This document shows, in pieces, positions 32,738 to 40,453 of a DNA stretch of 55,707 nt. This stretch comes from Rhodanobacter fulvus Jip2 (GTDB taxonomy: Bacteria; Pseudomonadota; Gammaproteobacteria; Xanthomonadales; Rhodanobacteraceae), in contig NZ_AJXU01000026.1 in the NCBI RefSeq assembly GCF_000264315.1, positions 1 through 55,707 on the forward strand, in the 5' to 3' direction. The position numbers and the translations under genes are program-made. Within the stretch, counting starts at the first letter, position 1; the number at the start of each line of letters is the position of its first letter. The notes beneath the pieces are model-generated. The model did not search any database, had not been told where the DNA came from, and saw nothing but the letters and a program-made list of their open reading frames with translations.

Positions 32738-35638
32738 TCAGCTGACGGGCGGCGCCTGCAGCGATTTCCAGGCTTCGGCCGGCTGGGGGCGGGCGAACAG
32801 GAAGCCCTGGGCGAAACGGCAGCCGATCTTCAGCAATGCCTGGCGCTGCGATTCTTCCTCGATACCCTCGGCGATCACCTGCATGTGCAGCGAATCGGCC
32901 AGCGCCTGGATCGCACGCACCACGGCCAGGCCCTGGGTTTCCTCGCCGTCGGTGGGCAGCGCGGTGATGAACGAGCGGTCGATCTTCAGTGTGGCGAACG
33001 GGTACTGGTGCAGGTAGCTGAGCGAGGAATAGCCCGTGCCGAAGTCATCCAGTGCGATGCCGGCACCGTGGTCGCGCAGGTTCTGCAGCATCCGTTTGAC
33101 CTGTGCGGGATTCTCCAGCAGCGTGTGTTCGGTTACCTCGATGCGGATGTGCGAGGTGGGAACGTTGTATCGCTCGAACAGCTCCAGCAGGCGCTGATCC
33201 GTATCGACGGTGCGGAAGTGCCGGCCGGACACGTTGATGCTGATGAAGCCGTGTTCGCCCACCAGACGGTTGGCCTGCGCGCAGGCCTGTTCGAAGATCT
33301 GCCAGTCGATGAGTTCGACGCAGCCGGTCTCCTCGGCGATCAGCAGGAAATCGGCCGGCAGCAGCAGCCCGCGCTCGGGATGGTTCCAGCGCAGCAGCGC
33401 CTCGTAGCCGATGGTGCGGCCATCGGCCAGCGACACGATGGGCTGGTAGTACGGCACGAACTCGTTGCGGATCAGCGCATGGCGCAGGTCGCCCTCCATG
33501 TCCAGCAGCGACAGCGCCTCGCGTCGCAGGCGGTCGTCGAACACGGCGGAGCGATGGCGGCCACCGTCCTTGGCGTTGTACATCGCCGCGTCGGCGTCGC
33601 GCAGCAACTCCTCCGGCTGGCGGTAATGCGCGCCGGGCAGGGCGATGCCGATGGAGGCGGAGGTGAAGATCTCCTTGACACCCAGCCGGAACGGCGTCTG
33701 CAGCGCACTGATGATGCGGTCGGCGACCTGAGTAGCGGTGGCCGCGTCGTCCATGTCTTCCAGCAGCACCGCAAACTCATCGCCGCCCAGTCGGGCGACC
33801 ACGTCGCGGGTCTTGAGGCAGGCGCGCACGCGGCCACCGACCTGGAACAGCAGGTCGTCACCGACCAGATGGCCGACCGAATCGTTGATGACCTTGAAAC
33901 GGTCCAGGTCGATGAACAGCACCGCGAACAGATCCAGCGGATTGGCCAGGTTGCGCTGCAGGGCCTGCTCCAGTCGCTGCAGGAACAAGGTGCGATTGGG
34001 CAGCCCGGTGAGCGAATCGTGCAATGTCTCGTATTTCAGCCGGCGCTCGACGCGCTCGCGTTCGGCGATCTGCTCGCGCAGGTCGCGGTTGGCCAGGGCC
34101 AGCGCATGGGTACGCTCGGTGACGCGGCGCTCCAGCGTGGCGTACGCCTGTTTCAGCGTGGCGCTGGCGTGCTTGCGCTGCAGCGCGGTGGCGATGTGAT
34201 AGCTGACGAAGGTGAGCAGCTCCTGGTCGCGCTCGGTATAGGTGTGTTGCGGCGAATAGCTCTGCACCGCCAGCACGCCCATCACTTTTTCGTTCCACAC
34301 CAGCGGCACGCCCAGCCAGCATACGGCACGGGTGCCGAAGCTTTCGATCTCACCTTCGGCGATCAGCCGGTCGATGGCGGCGCCATCCACCAGCAGCGGT
34401 TTGCCGTGGCGCAGTACGTATTCGGTGGCGCCACGTCCGTGCGTGCGCGGCGGTCGCGTGCTGTCGATCTCGTCGACCGAGTAGGGGAACACCAACTGCT
34501 TCTTGTCGCCGTCGACCAGCGCGATGTAGAAGTTTCGCGCGTACAGCAGGCCGCCCACGGCCCGGTGCACGGCGGCGTAGAAGTTTTCCAGGCTTTCGGA
34601 TGCGTTGGCCAGTTCGGCGATGCGGAACAGCGCCGCCTGCAGGCGCTCGCCGCGCTGGCGCTGCAATACCTGTTGACGCAGCACGCGGTTGGCTTCGCGC
34701 AGGGCGGTGGTGCGGTCGGTAACGCGCTTTTCCAGGTCGAGATGGGCGCCGTGTCTTTCCAGCGCGGTCTGTACGTGCTGGGCCACGTAGCTCAGCAGCT
34801 CCAGGTCACGCCGCGAATAATGGATGTCGGCGCGGTAGCTCTGCATCACGATGCCGCCGACCACCCGGTCGTCGCGCACCAGCGGCACGCCGAGCCAGTG
34901 CTCGCAATAAGGGCCGACCGGCACGAAATGGCCGGTGAGCTGCTGCGACAATTCCTCGATCGATCCCATCAGCGGGCGGCCACCCTGCAGCAGGTTCCAG
35001 GTGAGGCTGTTGGGCATGTCGCTCAGCGGAATCTGCTCGTCGGGCGCTGGTGGTTCGGCGTCCACCGTGTCGACGTAATAAGGAAAACGGATGCTGTCGG
35101 TAGTGACGTCGTACAGCACGATGTAGAAGTTTTCCGCGTACATCAGGCTGCCCAGGATGCCGTGCAGCGAGCGCATCAGTTCGGGCATGTCGTGTTCGGC
35201 GCCGGCCTGCTCGGCGATGGCGTAAAGCGCCCGCTGCAGCCGCTCCGCCTGCGCCAGCCGCGAAATCGCGTCGTAAAGGCGGCTGGTTTCAGCCAGTTGG
35301 CGCAGCCGGGTATCGGCGATGCGCCCGAGCCAGGCGAGCTGCGCGTTGGCCGCGTCGGACAGCGACGTCCCGTGGGACAGCAGTGTCAGTGTCCGTGCGG
35401 TCTGACTGTCTTCGGCCAGGTCGACACCGCCGGATGTGGCGCTGTTGGCCGGTTCGTTCGTCGGGTGCCAGCACAGTTGACCGTCGATGCCGAGGTCCGA
35501 CAGCATCAGCTCGCAGATGCCCATGACGCTGGCGGCGTCGGGAGCTTCGAGCAGTTGCTCGAACGCGCGGCGCGACAGGTTGTGCTCCCCGAGGAGGGGA
35601 ATTGGCGCGGGCAGACGGGAGGTCAACGAGGCACTCAT
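32738..35638 (-). CDS. Dual-GAF GGDEF-EAL cyclic-di-GMP signalling protein
   Basis: The 966-residue protein is given from the ATG at 35638; an in-frame TTG at 35662 would add eight residues. Two similar GAF-like halves occur at about 130-300 and 340-505. In both, an RLAQAERLQ/RGERLQ-type lead-in is followed by the YAENFYIVLYD/YARNFYIALVD and WLGVPLVRDDRV/WLGVPLVWNEKV motifs, so they arose by duplication. A GGDEF domain has an intact LGGDEFA near 614-618 and an EAL domain an intact YEALLRW near 745. Both cyclase and phosphodiesterase motifs look complete, so net activity cannot be predicted. There are no membrane helices, so it is cytoplasmic. Confidence 0.93.
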   Translation of the reverse strand: MSASLTSRLPAPIPLLGEHNLSRRAFEQLLEAPDAASVMGICELMLSDLGIDGQLCWHPTNEPANSATSGGVDLAEDSQTARTLTLLSHGTSLSDAANAQLAWLGRIADTRLRQLAETSRLYDAISRLAQAERLQRALYAIAEQAGAEHDMPELMRSLHGILGSLMYAENFYIVLYDVTTDSIRFPYYVDTVDAEPPAPDEQIPLSDMPNSLTWNLLQGGRPLMGSIEELSQQLTGHFVPVGPYCEHWLGVPLVRDDRVVGGIVMQSYRADIHYSRRDLELLSYVAQHVQTALERHGAHLDLEKRVTDRTTALREANRVLRQQVLQRQRGERLQAALFRIAELANASESLENFYAAVHRAVGGLLYARNFYIALVDGDKKQLVFPYSVDEIDSTRPPRTHGRGATEYVLRHGKPLLVDGAAIDRLIAEGEIESFGTRAVCWLGVPLVWNEKVMGVLAVQSYSPQHTYTERDQELLTFVSYHIATALQRKHASATLKQAYATLERRVTERTHALALANRDLREQIAERERVERRLKYETLHDSLTGLPNRTLFLQRLEQALQRNLANPLDLFAVLFIDLDRFKVINDSVGHLVGDDLLFQVGGRVRACLKTRDVVARLGGDEFAVLLEDMDDAATATQVADRIISALQTPFRLGVKEIFTSASIGIALPGAHYRQPEELLRDADAAMYNAKDGGRHRSAVFDDRLRREALSLLDMEGDLRHALIRNEFVPYYQPIVSLADGRTIGYEALLRWNHPERGLLLPADFLLIAEETGCVELIDWQIFEQACAQANRLVGEHGFISINVSGRHFRTVDTDQRLLELFERYNVPTSHIRIEVTEHTLLENPAQVKRMLQNLRDHGAGIALDDFGTGYSSLSYLHQYPFATLKIDRSFITALPTDGEETQGLAVVRAIQALADSLHMQVIAEGIEEESQRQALLKIGCRFAQGFLFARPQPAEAWKSLQAPPVS

Positions 35639-35811
35639 CAGGTTTGCTGTGAATCCGGCCAATCCCGGAGCAACGACGAAAGGGGTTTTATATCCGTTCA
35701 GCAGTATGGCCGCCAGTTCCGGCGGCGGGAACCCCCGGGTCAGGGTCTGGTCTACCCATGGATATCAAGGGATGTCGCTGTGCGCTGGTTTGCGTTTTTT
35801 GTGTTTCACGG

Positions 35812-35841
35812 TTGTTAGTAAAACGTAAATCGCGCTATGAT
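35812..35841 (+). promoter_or_regulatory. Sigma70-type promoter for the exported 296-residue protein
   Basis: TTGTTA (35812-35817) and TATGAT (35836-35841) are separated by 18 bases; they match 4 and 5 of 6 consensus positions. The ATG lies 38 bases further on. This is one of the clearest promoters in the window. Confidence 0.6.
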
Positions 35842-35878
35842 CATCCGCACCCATAACTAGAGTCGCCGACGCTACGCC

Positions 35879-36769
35879 ATGTATCGCTTGTTCGCCCTGC
35901 TGCTGGTTTCCCTGCTGCCGTTTACGGCGGCGGGCGAGTCCGCGCCTGGCGCCGATGCACAAGCGCAGTACCTGCTGCAGCAGCAGGATGCCGTCGGCCC
36001 CGCAAACACCTCGGCCGTACCGCTGTGGCGGAACAACCACGGTCAGTGGTTGAGCCTGCGGGCGAGTCATTCGGATGCGACCATGCCGGCCTCGCTGGCG
36101 TTTCATGGCCTGGCGCCGGGCAACGTGTTCAGCAGCGGCCTTCAGTACCAGCTGGCGCCCGGCGTGCAGGCGCATGCCGATGTCAGCCAGCGCTCGTGGG
36201 TCAACCATCCGGCACGTTTGATCGACAGTGAAGTGGGCGCCACGTACAACAACGGACGTTACAGCGTGGGTCTCAGCCTGGGCGCCAGCGAGGCACCGCA
36301 GCGCACGGTGTTGCCGCGCGTGTTGCCGGGAGTGGCGCCGGGCGTGGACGGCCTGTCCGCGTTTGATCGCAGCGAACAATTGAACGCACGCGGCCGCGTG
36401 GCGCTGGGCAGCACCACCGGTATCGACCTGGGTGCCAGCGTGGGGCGTATCCGGCTGCTGCCGGGCAACCTGCTGGGCATCGATACGCTGGACCAGAAGG
36501 CGCTGAGCTTCGGTGTGGACAGCGGCCCGCTTTCCGGCACCCTGGTCGGCCGCACCATGCAGCCGCTGGCTGGCAATGCGGGCGCACTGAGCGCGGATCA
36601 ACGCTGGAGCAGCATCGACCTGGGCGTGACCTTGCGCCTGCCCTGGCAGGGTGCGTTGAGCATCGGTGCGCAGAATTTGTGGTCATCCGGCAACCCGGTG
36701 AACACGCCGGTGGGCCCGGAGCCCGACCAGTCGCGCACGCCGTACGTGCAATACCATCAGGATCTGTAG
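35879..36769 (+). CDS. Exported protein of unknown function, probable beta-strand-rich envelope protein
   Basis: The 296-residue protein has a signal peptide (MYRLFALLLVSLLPFTAAGE, cleavage after AAG is plausible) and no later membrane helix. The mature part alternates short hydrophobic and polar segments with many glycines and serines, such as RYSVGLSLGASEA, GTTGIDLGASVGRIRLLPG and SIDLGVTLRLPWQGALSIGAQNLW. It ends in a polar tail without the C-terminal aromatic residue expected of an outer-membrane porin. I do not recognise a family. It has its own promoter and a strong terminator, so it is a single-gene unit next to the c-di-GMP protein, which is transcribed divergently. Confidence 0.75.
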   Translation: MYRLFALLLVSLLPFTAAGESAPGADAQAQYLLQQQDAVGPANTSAVPLWRNNHGQWLSLRASHSDATMPASLAFHGLAPGNVFSSGLQYQLAPGVQAHADVSQRSWVNHPARLIDSEVGATYNNGRYSVGLSLGASEAPQRTVLPRVLPGVAPGVDGLSAFDRSEQLNARGRVALGSTTGIDLGASVGRIRLLPGNLLGIDTLDQKALSFGVDSGPLSGTLVGRTMQPLAGNAGALSADQRWSSIDLGVTLRLPWQGALSIGAQNLWSSGNPVNTPVGPEPDQSRTPYVQYHQDL

Positions 36770-36799
36770 GGCGTCATTCGGCTTGTGGCACCACGCATC

Positions 36800-36824
36800 A
36801 TGCCGTCCTCGTGACGGCATTTTT
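36800..36824 (+). terminator. Intrinsic terminator after the exported unknown protein
   Basis: An 8-base perfect stem ATGCCGTC / GACGGCAT with a CTCGT loop is followed by TTTTTG. It lies between convergent genes; on the minus strand no T-run follows. Confidence 0.85.
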
Positions 36825-36843
36825 GTGGGTGGCGCATCCGGTC

Positions 36844-37746
36844 TCAATCCTGCTGGCGGATACGCAGGTCGCCGCTGAATGTTTCGACGGTGATGCTGCC
36901 GCGGCCACCGCCGATGCGTGTTTCCAGGCTGCTGCCCGGCCCGTGGCTGGCTTCATCCGGCTTGCCGAAGTCGCTGCGCAGATCGCCGCTGAACGTGCTG
37001 GCGTGCAGTTTTGCGGAGGTGGCCGTGGGCAGCTGCAGCTGCACGTCGCCGCTCATGCTGTCGATACCCAGCTCGCCACCTTCGGCCAGAGCCCCTTTCA
37101 GGCGGACATCGCCCGACACCGTGCTGAGCGAAAAGCTTTGCCACGGACCGCCCGCGGCCTCGATCCCGCCGGACACGGTCTGCAGCGTCACCTTGCCGCC
37201 CAGCACCGGCGCCAGGATGTCACCGCTGACAGTCTGCAGCTCAGCATCCTGCGCGTGGCCGGACAGCTCGATGTTGCCGCTGACGCTTTCCACCTTGAGT
37301 GACGGGGTCCTGGCATCGATGCGGGTTTTGCCGCTGACCGTGTTCACGCTGATGGCCCCGCCGTCGATGCCTTCGATGCTCGATGTCGCGCTGACCACGC
37401 GTACATCCACGGATGCGGAGCGCGGCAGATGCACGATCAATGAAGTCGGTTCCATCGTCTTGTCACGACCCCAGTCGAACCAGCCGCCACCGCCTTCGGG
37501 TTCGACCTTGAGCGAGAGCGTCGGCCCCTGGCCTGTGATGGCAAGCGGCTGGGCGCCATCGCCCAACTCCCCGCTGACCTGCAGCTCGGGCCGATCCCAG
37601 CCGATGACGCTGACCGCGCCTTTGACATTGCTGATCTCGAGATGGGTGCGGTCGCTGGCGGCGCGGCGCAGGTCGATGGGTGTGCCGGCGAGCGCCTGGC
37701 CCACGCACAGGCATAGCAGCAGCGGAACAAGACGAGTGGTTTGCAT
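36844..37746 (-). CDS. Exported DUF4097-type beta-repeat protein
   Basis: The 300-residue protein starts at 37746, chosen because AGGA lies six bases upstream; an ATG at 37752 is also in frame. A signal peptide (MQTTRLVPLLLCLCVGQALA) is followed by a repeating pattern of strands ending in S-G: VNTVSGKTRI, VESVSGNIELSG, LQTVSGDI, LQTVSGGIEA, LSTVSGDVRL, IDSMSGDVQL, VETFSGDLRI. This is typical of DUF4097 beta-helix-like proteins, whose function is unknown. It is the last gene of an operon with an ECF sigma factor and a small membrane protein, so it may be an envelope output or sensor of that system. Confidence 0.85.
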   Translation of the reverse strand: MQTTRLVPLLLCLCVGQALAGTPIDLRRAASDRTHLEISNVKGAVSVIGWDRPELQVSGELGDGAQPLAITGQGPTLSLKVEPEGGGGWFDWGRDKTMEPTSLIVHLPRSASVDVRVVSATSSIEGIDGGAISVNTVSGKTRIDARTPSLKVESVSGNIELSGHAQDAELQTVSGDILAPVLGGKVTLQTVSGGIEAAGGPWQSFSLSTVSGDVRLKGALAEGGELGIDSMSGDVQLQLPTATSAKLHASTFSGDLRSDFGKPDEASHGPGSSLETRIGGGRGSITVETFSGDLRIRQQD

Positions 37747-37762
37747 GGTCATTCCTGGATGA

Positions 37763-38206
37763 TTAACCGGCATCGCGCATCCGCCCCTGCCATTGCGCCT
37801 GTTGCAGGCGGGTGCGCTCCAGCAGCCGCCGCAGGGCGGGAGAGTCTGGCGCCTGTTGCAGGGCCTGCCGCAGTTCCATGCGTGCCGCGGCGAGTTCGAC
37901 GGCGGCGCCGGTGAGGCGTGGATCGGAGGGTTTCCAGACGGGGGCGGCGACGTCGGTACGAACGACATCGGGTGCGTGCCGCATGGGCCAGAGCTGCCAA
38001 CCGATGCCGGCGACCAGCAAGGCCGAGGCTGCCAGGCCGGCCAGGGCGAGTCGCTGGCGTGGCCGGCGCGGCGGCGCCTTCGTCGTCGCTTCAGCAGCGG
38101 CGGCAGGTTGATCGAGCGCCGCATCAATGGACGGCCAAAGGTCGTGCTGCGGCAGTACGGGTTGGCGCAAGTCGCGCAGCTGGCGGCGCCATTCGAATTC
38201 GTTCAT
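37763..38206 (-). CDS. Small single-pass membrane protein, probable anti-sigma partner
   Basis: The 147-residue protein starts at 38206, overlapping the sigma gene stop (ATGA). The N-terminus MNEFEWRRQLRDLRQPVLPQHDLWPSIDAAL resembles the cytoplasmic part of anti-sigma factors in length and position. One membrane helix lies at about 53-71 (LALAGLAASALLVAGIGW), then a charged periplasmic coiled-coil-like stretch (AAVELAAARMELRQALQQ and RLLERTRLQQAQWQ). No zinc-binding HxxxCxxC motif is present, so it is not a classical zinc anti-sigma factor. The role is inferred from coupling to the sigma gene and from topology. Confidence 0.75.
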   Translation of the reverse strand: MNEFEWRRQLRDLRQPVLPQHDLWPSIDAALDQPAAAAEATTKAPPRRPRQRLALAGLAASALLVAGIGWQLWPMRHAPDVVRTDVAAPVWKPSDPRLTGAAVELAAARMELRQALQQAPDSPALRRLLERTRLQQAQWQGRMRDAG

Positions 38207-38748
38207 CGCGGCTCTCCCAGAGCGTTGCGCAGTAGCAGGCGGGCGCGGTGCAGTTGTGCCTTCGAGGTGCCAACGGCCACGCCAAGCTCGTGGCCGATGT
38301 CCTCGTGTCGCCAGCCCTCGATATCGTGCAGGACGAGAACCGCGCGTGCGCGGGGCGGCAACTTGCCGATCGCCCGTTGCAACTCGTCGCGCTCGGCGGC
38401 GCAAAACGGAGCTTCGCCCGGATCGGGCAGGTGCTCGTCATCGACCATGCGTACCGGGTCGGCGCCGCGCGCCCGGATATCCATCAATGCGACGTTGACG
38501 GCGAGCCGATACAGCCAGGTGCCGAACGCGCTTTCGTGGCGAAAGCCGGGAAGCTTCTGCCAGGCGCGCACGAAGGCTTCCTGGGTCAGGTCCTCGGCAC
38601 GTGCGTGGTCGTAGCCGGCCAGCCGATGCACGGCGCCGTAGATGCGGCCGATGTGCAAGCGGTACAGACGCTCGAAGGCATGGCGGTCACCAGCGGCGGC
38701 CGCGTGTACGTCGTCCGTGTCGATGGCGTCGATCGGCGCGGGCGACAT
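38203..38748 (-). CDS. ECF-type RNA polymerase sigma factor
   Basis: The 181-residue protein starts MSPAPIDAID at 38748 with GGA at suitable spacing. Region 2 shows LYRLHIGRIYGAVHRLAGYDHARAEDLTQEAFVRAWQKL and FGTWLYRLAVNVALMDIRAR. Region 4 shows IGKLPPRARAVLVLHDIEGWRHEDIGHELGVAVGTSKAQLHRARLLLR. No region 3 is present, which defines the ECF class. It is the first gene of a three-gene operon with the membrane protein and the DUF4097 protein. TATGAT on the minus strand at 38777-38782 may be a -10, without a good -35. The inducing signal is unknown. Confidence 0.93.
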   Translation of the reverse strand: MSPAPIDAIDTDDVHAAAAGDRHAFERLYRLHIGRIYGAVHRLAGYDHARAEDLTQEAFVRAWQKLPGFRHESAFGTWLYRLAVNVALMDIRARGADPVRMVDDEHLPDPGEAPFCAAERDELQRAIGKLPPRARAVLVLHDIEGWRHEDIGHELGVAVGTSKAQLHRARLLLRNALGEPR

Positions 38749-38856
38749 GGGTTTTCCAAGGGTGGGGCAGGCAGCGATCATATCGCCAGCATGGATGCGC
38801 CGCGTTGCGAAAACGTTTGAATGCGTCCGGTTTGAACGCGTCCGCCGGTTATGCGC

Positions 38857-39435
38857 TCAGGCGGGGATCAGCGTGGCGATCATGTGTTCGACATAGGCAT
38901 CGAACTCATCGTGACTGAGCCGGGGCAGGCCCAGGGTGAAGTTCAACTGCAGGAAGCCGACGTAGGCGGCGTAGGTCAGCCGCGCCCGGTTGAGCGCATC
39001 GGCCGGTGCCAGGCCAGCCTGGCGGTAGGCGGTTTCCAGAAATTCGGTGCGACGGCTGGAGACGCGCGCCATCACCGGCACCACCAGCGGATGATCCAGC
39101 GCCTTCAGCAAGGCGGCGTAAACCCGGTGCGGCTGCAACTCGTGCGCCACCCGGCGGAACAGCTCGGGCAGGCGCTCGCGCGGGTCGGCGATCAGCTCGA
39201 TCTGGCTGATGATCTCGCGCTCGCCGTATTGCTCCCAGCGTTCCAGCGTGGCCTGCAGCAGCGCCTCGCGGGTGCGAAAGTGCCAGTAGAAACTGCCCTT
39301 GGTCACGCCCAGGCGTCGTGCCAGCGCTTCCACCGCCAAGGCGCCGACGCCCTGTTCGGCGATCAATTGCAGTGCGGCCAACTCCCAGTCTTCGGCGGAG
39401 AGGCGGTTTCGTTCCGGTTTGCTGGTCGCATTCAT
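38857..39435 (-). CDS. TetR family transcriptional regulator
   Basis: The 192-residue protein starts MNATSKPERNRLSAEDW at 39435. The N-terminal helix-turn-helix is LAVEALARRLGVTKGSFYWHFRTREALLQATLERW, the classic TetR pattern. The C-terminal domain is all-helical with no recognisable ligand signature. It is divergent from the alpha/beta hydrolase and fadE genes, so repression of fatty-acid degradation with an acyl-CoA-type effector is plausible but not shown. A palindrome in the shared intergenic region may be its operator. Confidence 0.92.
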   Translation of the reverse strand: MNATSKPERNRLSAEDWELAALQLIAEQGVGALAVEALARRLGVTKGSFYWHFRTREALLQATLERWEQYGEREIISQIELIADPRERLPELFRRVAHELQPHRVYAALLKALDHPLVVPVMARVSSRRTEFLETAYRQAGLAPADALNRARLTYAAYVGFLQLNFTLGLPRLSHDEFDAYVEHMIATLIPA

Positions 39436-39530
39436 CCGCGTATGGTAGCCCCGGCGCGGGGTTTTGTAATGGCCAACAACGCAGCCGCGGCTTGCGGACG
39501 GAGGCTCTGGACGTTCACCCGCGCCGCAGT

Positions 39531-39548
39531 CCATACTCAGTCGTATGG
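39531..39548. promoter_or_regulatory. Palindrome at the start of the hydrolase gene, candidate TetR operator
   Basis: CCATAC and GTATGG form an inverted repeat around TCAGTC, and the right arm covers the ATG of the hydrolase gene (39545). A lone copy of the half site, GTATGG, is at 39440-39445 just upstream of the tetR start. TetR regulators commonly bind such short palindromes between divergent genes. No ribosome-binding site precedes the hydrolase ATG. Confidence 0.45.
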
Positions 39549-40435
39549 TAAGTCCTGTCGAAAACCCCGATCGCCTGTCATCCGTGCTTGCCGCCGACGG
39601 CCTGAAGCTGGCCGTGGAAACCGTTCATCCGGCCGGCACTCCCACCTTGCTGTTCGCGCACGGCTTCGGCCAGACGCGCGGCGCCTGGACGGCCACGGTA
39701 GCGGCCTTGGCGGCGCAGGGTTGTCGCTGCGTGAGTTTCGATCAGCGTGGCCATGGCGACAGCGGGCGCAACCGCGATGGCGGCTACCACATCGAACAGT
39801 TCGCCGATGACCTGGTCCGCGTCGCTCGCGCACAACCCCAGCCACCGGTTCTGGTGGGCGCGTCGATGGGTGGACTGCTGGGCCTGGCCACCGCCGCCGA
39901 GGCTTCCCCGCCGCCGTATCGCGCGCTGGTGCTGGTGGATATCACGCCACGCTGGGAGGCCGAGGGCGTTGCCCGCATCGTGACCTTCATGAAGGCGTAT
40001 CCCGATGGTTTCAGCGACCTTGCCGAGGCCGCCGAGCGGATAGCCGAATACCTGCCGCAGCGGCGCGAGCGCAAGAGCGGCGAGCAACTGCGTCCATTGT
40101 TGCGTGAGGGCGCCGATGGCCGGTTGCGCTGGCACTGGGACCCGATGCTGCTGGACATGGTGCGCGAGAGTGAGCGCCATCAGCCGCGGCTGCTGGCGGC
40201 GGCCGCGAACATCGACGTGCCGGTGCTGTTGCTGTCCGGTGGCCGCAGCGATGTCGTGTCCCGCGCCACGGTGGAGGAATTCCTGCAGGTGGCGCCGGCT
40301 GTGCAACACGTGGAATTGCCGCACGCCACCCATATGGTTGCAGGTGACGCCAACGATGCGTTCACCGGCGAAATCGCCCGCTTCGTGCAAAGTCTTGATC
40401 AACCCGTTGCCCGCCGGGCCGCAGGCAACCCCTAG
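39545..40435 (+). CDS. Alpha/beta hydrolase
   Basis: The 296-residue protein has the alpha/beta-hydrolase pattern: LLFAHGFGQTRGAW (oxyanion-hole HG), the nucleophile elbow GASMGG with the serine near residue 105, SFDQRGHGDSG and a late ATHMVAGD with the catalytic histidine. It could be an esterase, thioesterase or epoxide-hydrolase-like enzyme; nothing fixes the substrate. It lies 18 bases before fadE and is divergent from a TetR gene, which suggests a role around acyl-CoA or fatty-acid metabolism. The start has no ribosome-binding site and may be leaderless, or a later start may be used. Confidence 0.88.
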   Translation: MVSPVENPDRLSSVLAADGLKLAVETVHPAGTPTLLFAHGFGQTRGAWTATVAALAAQGCRCVSFDQRGHGDSGRNRDGGYHIEQFADDLVRVARAQPQPPVLVGASMGGLLGLATAAEASPPPYRALVLVDITPRWEAEGVARIVTFMKAYPDGFSDLAEAAERIAEYLPQRRERKSGEQLRPLLREGADGRLRWHWDPMLLDMVRESERHQPRLLAAAANIDVPVLLLSGGRSDVVSRATVEEFLQVAPAVQHVELPHATHMVAGDANDAFTGEIARFVQSLDQPVARRAAGNP

Positions 40436-40453
40436 TCGTGATGAGGTAGTGAG

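Noticed and set aside
32885..35818. 977-codon plus-strand open frame opposite the GGDEF-EAL gene
   Set aside because: It is a shadow frame of a high-GC gene; its translation has no family motif, while the minus strand has full GAF, GGDEF and EAL motifs.
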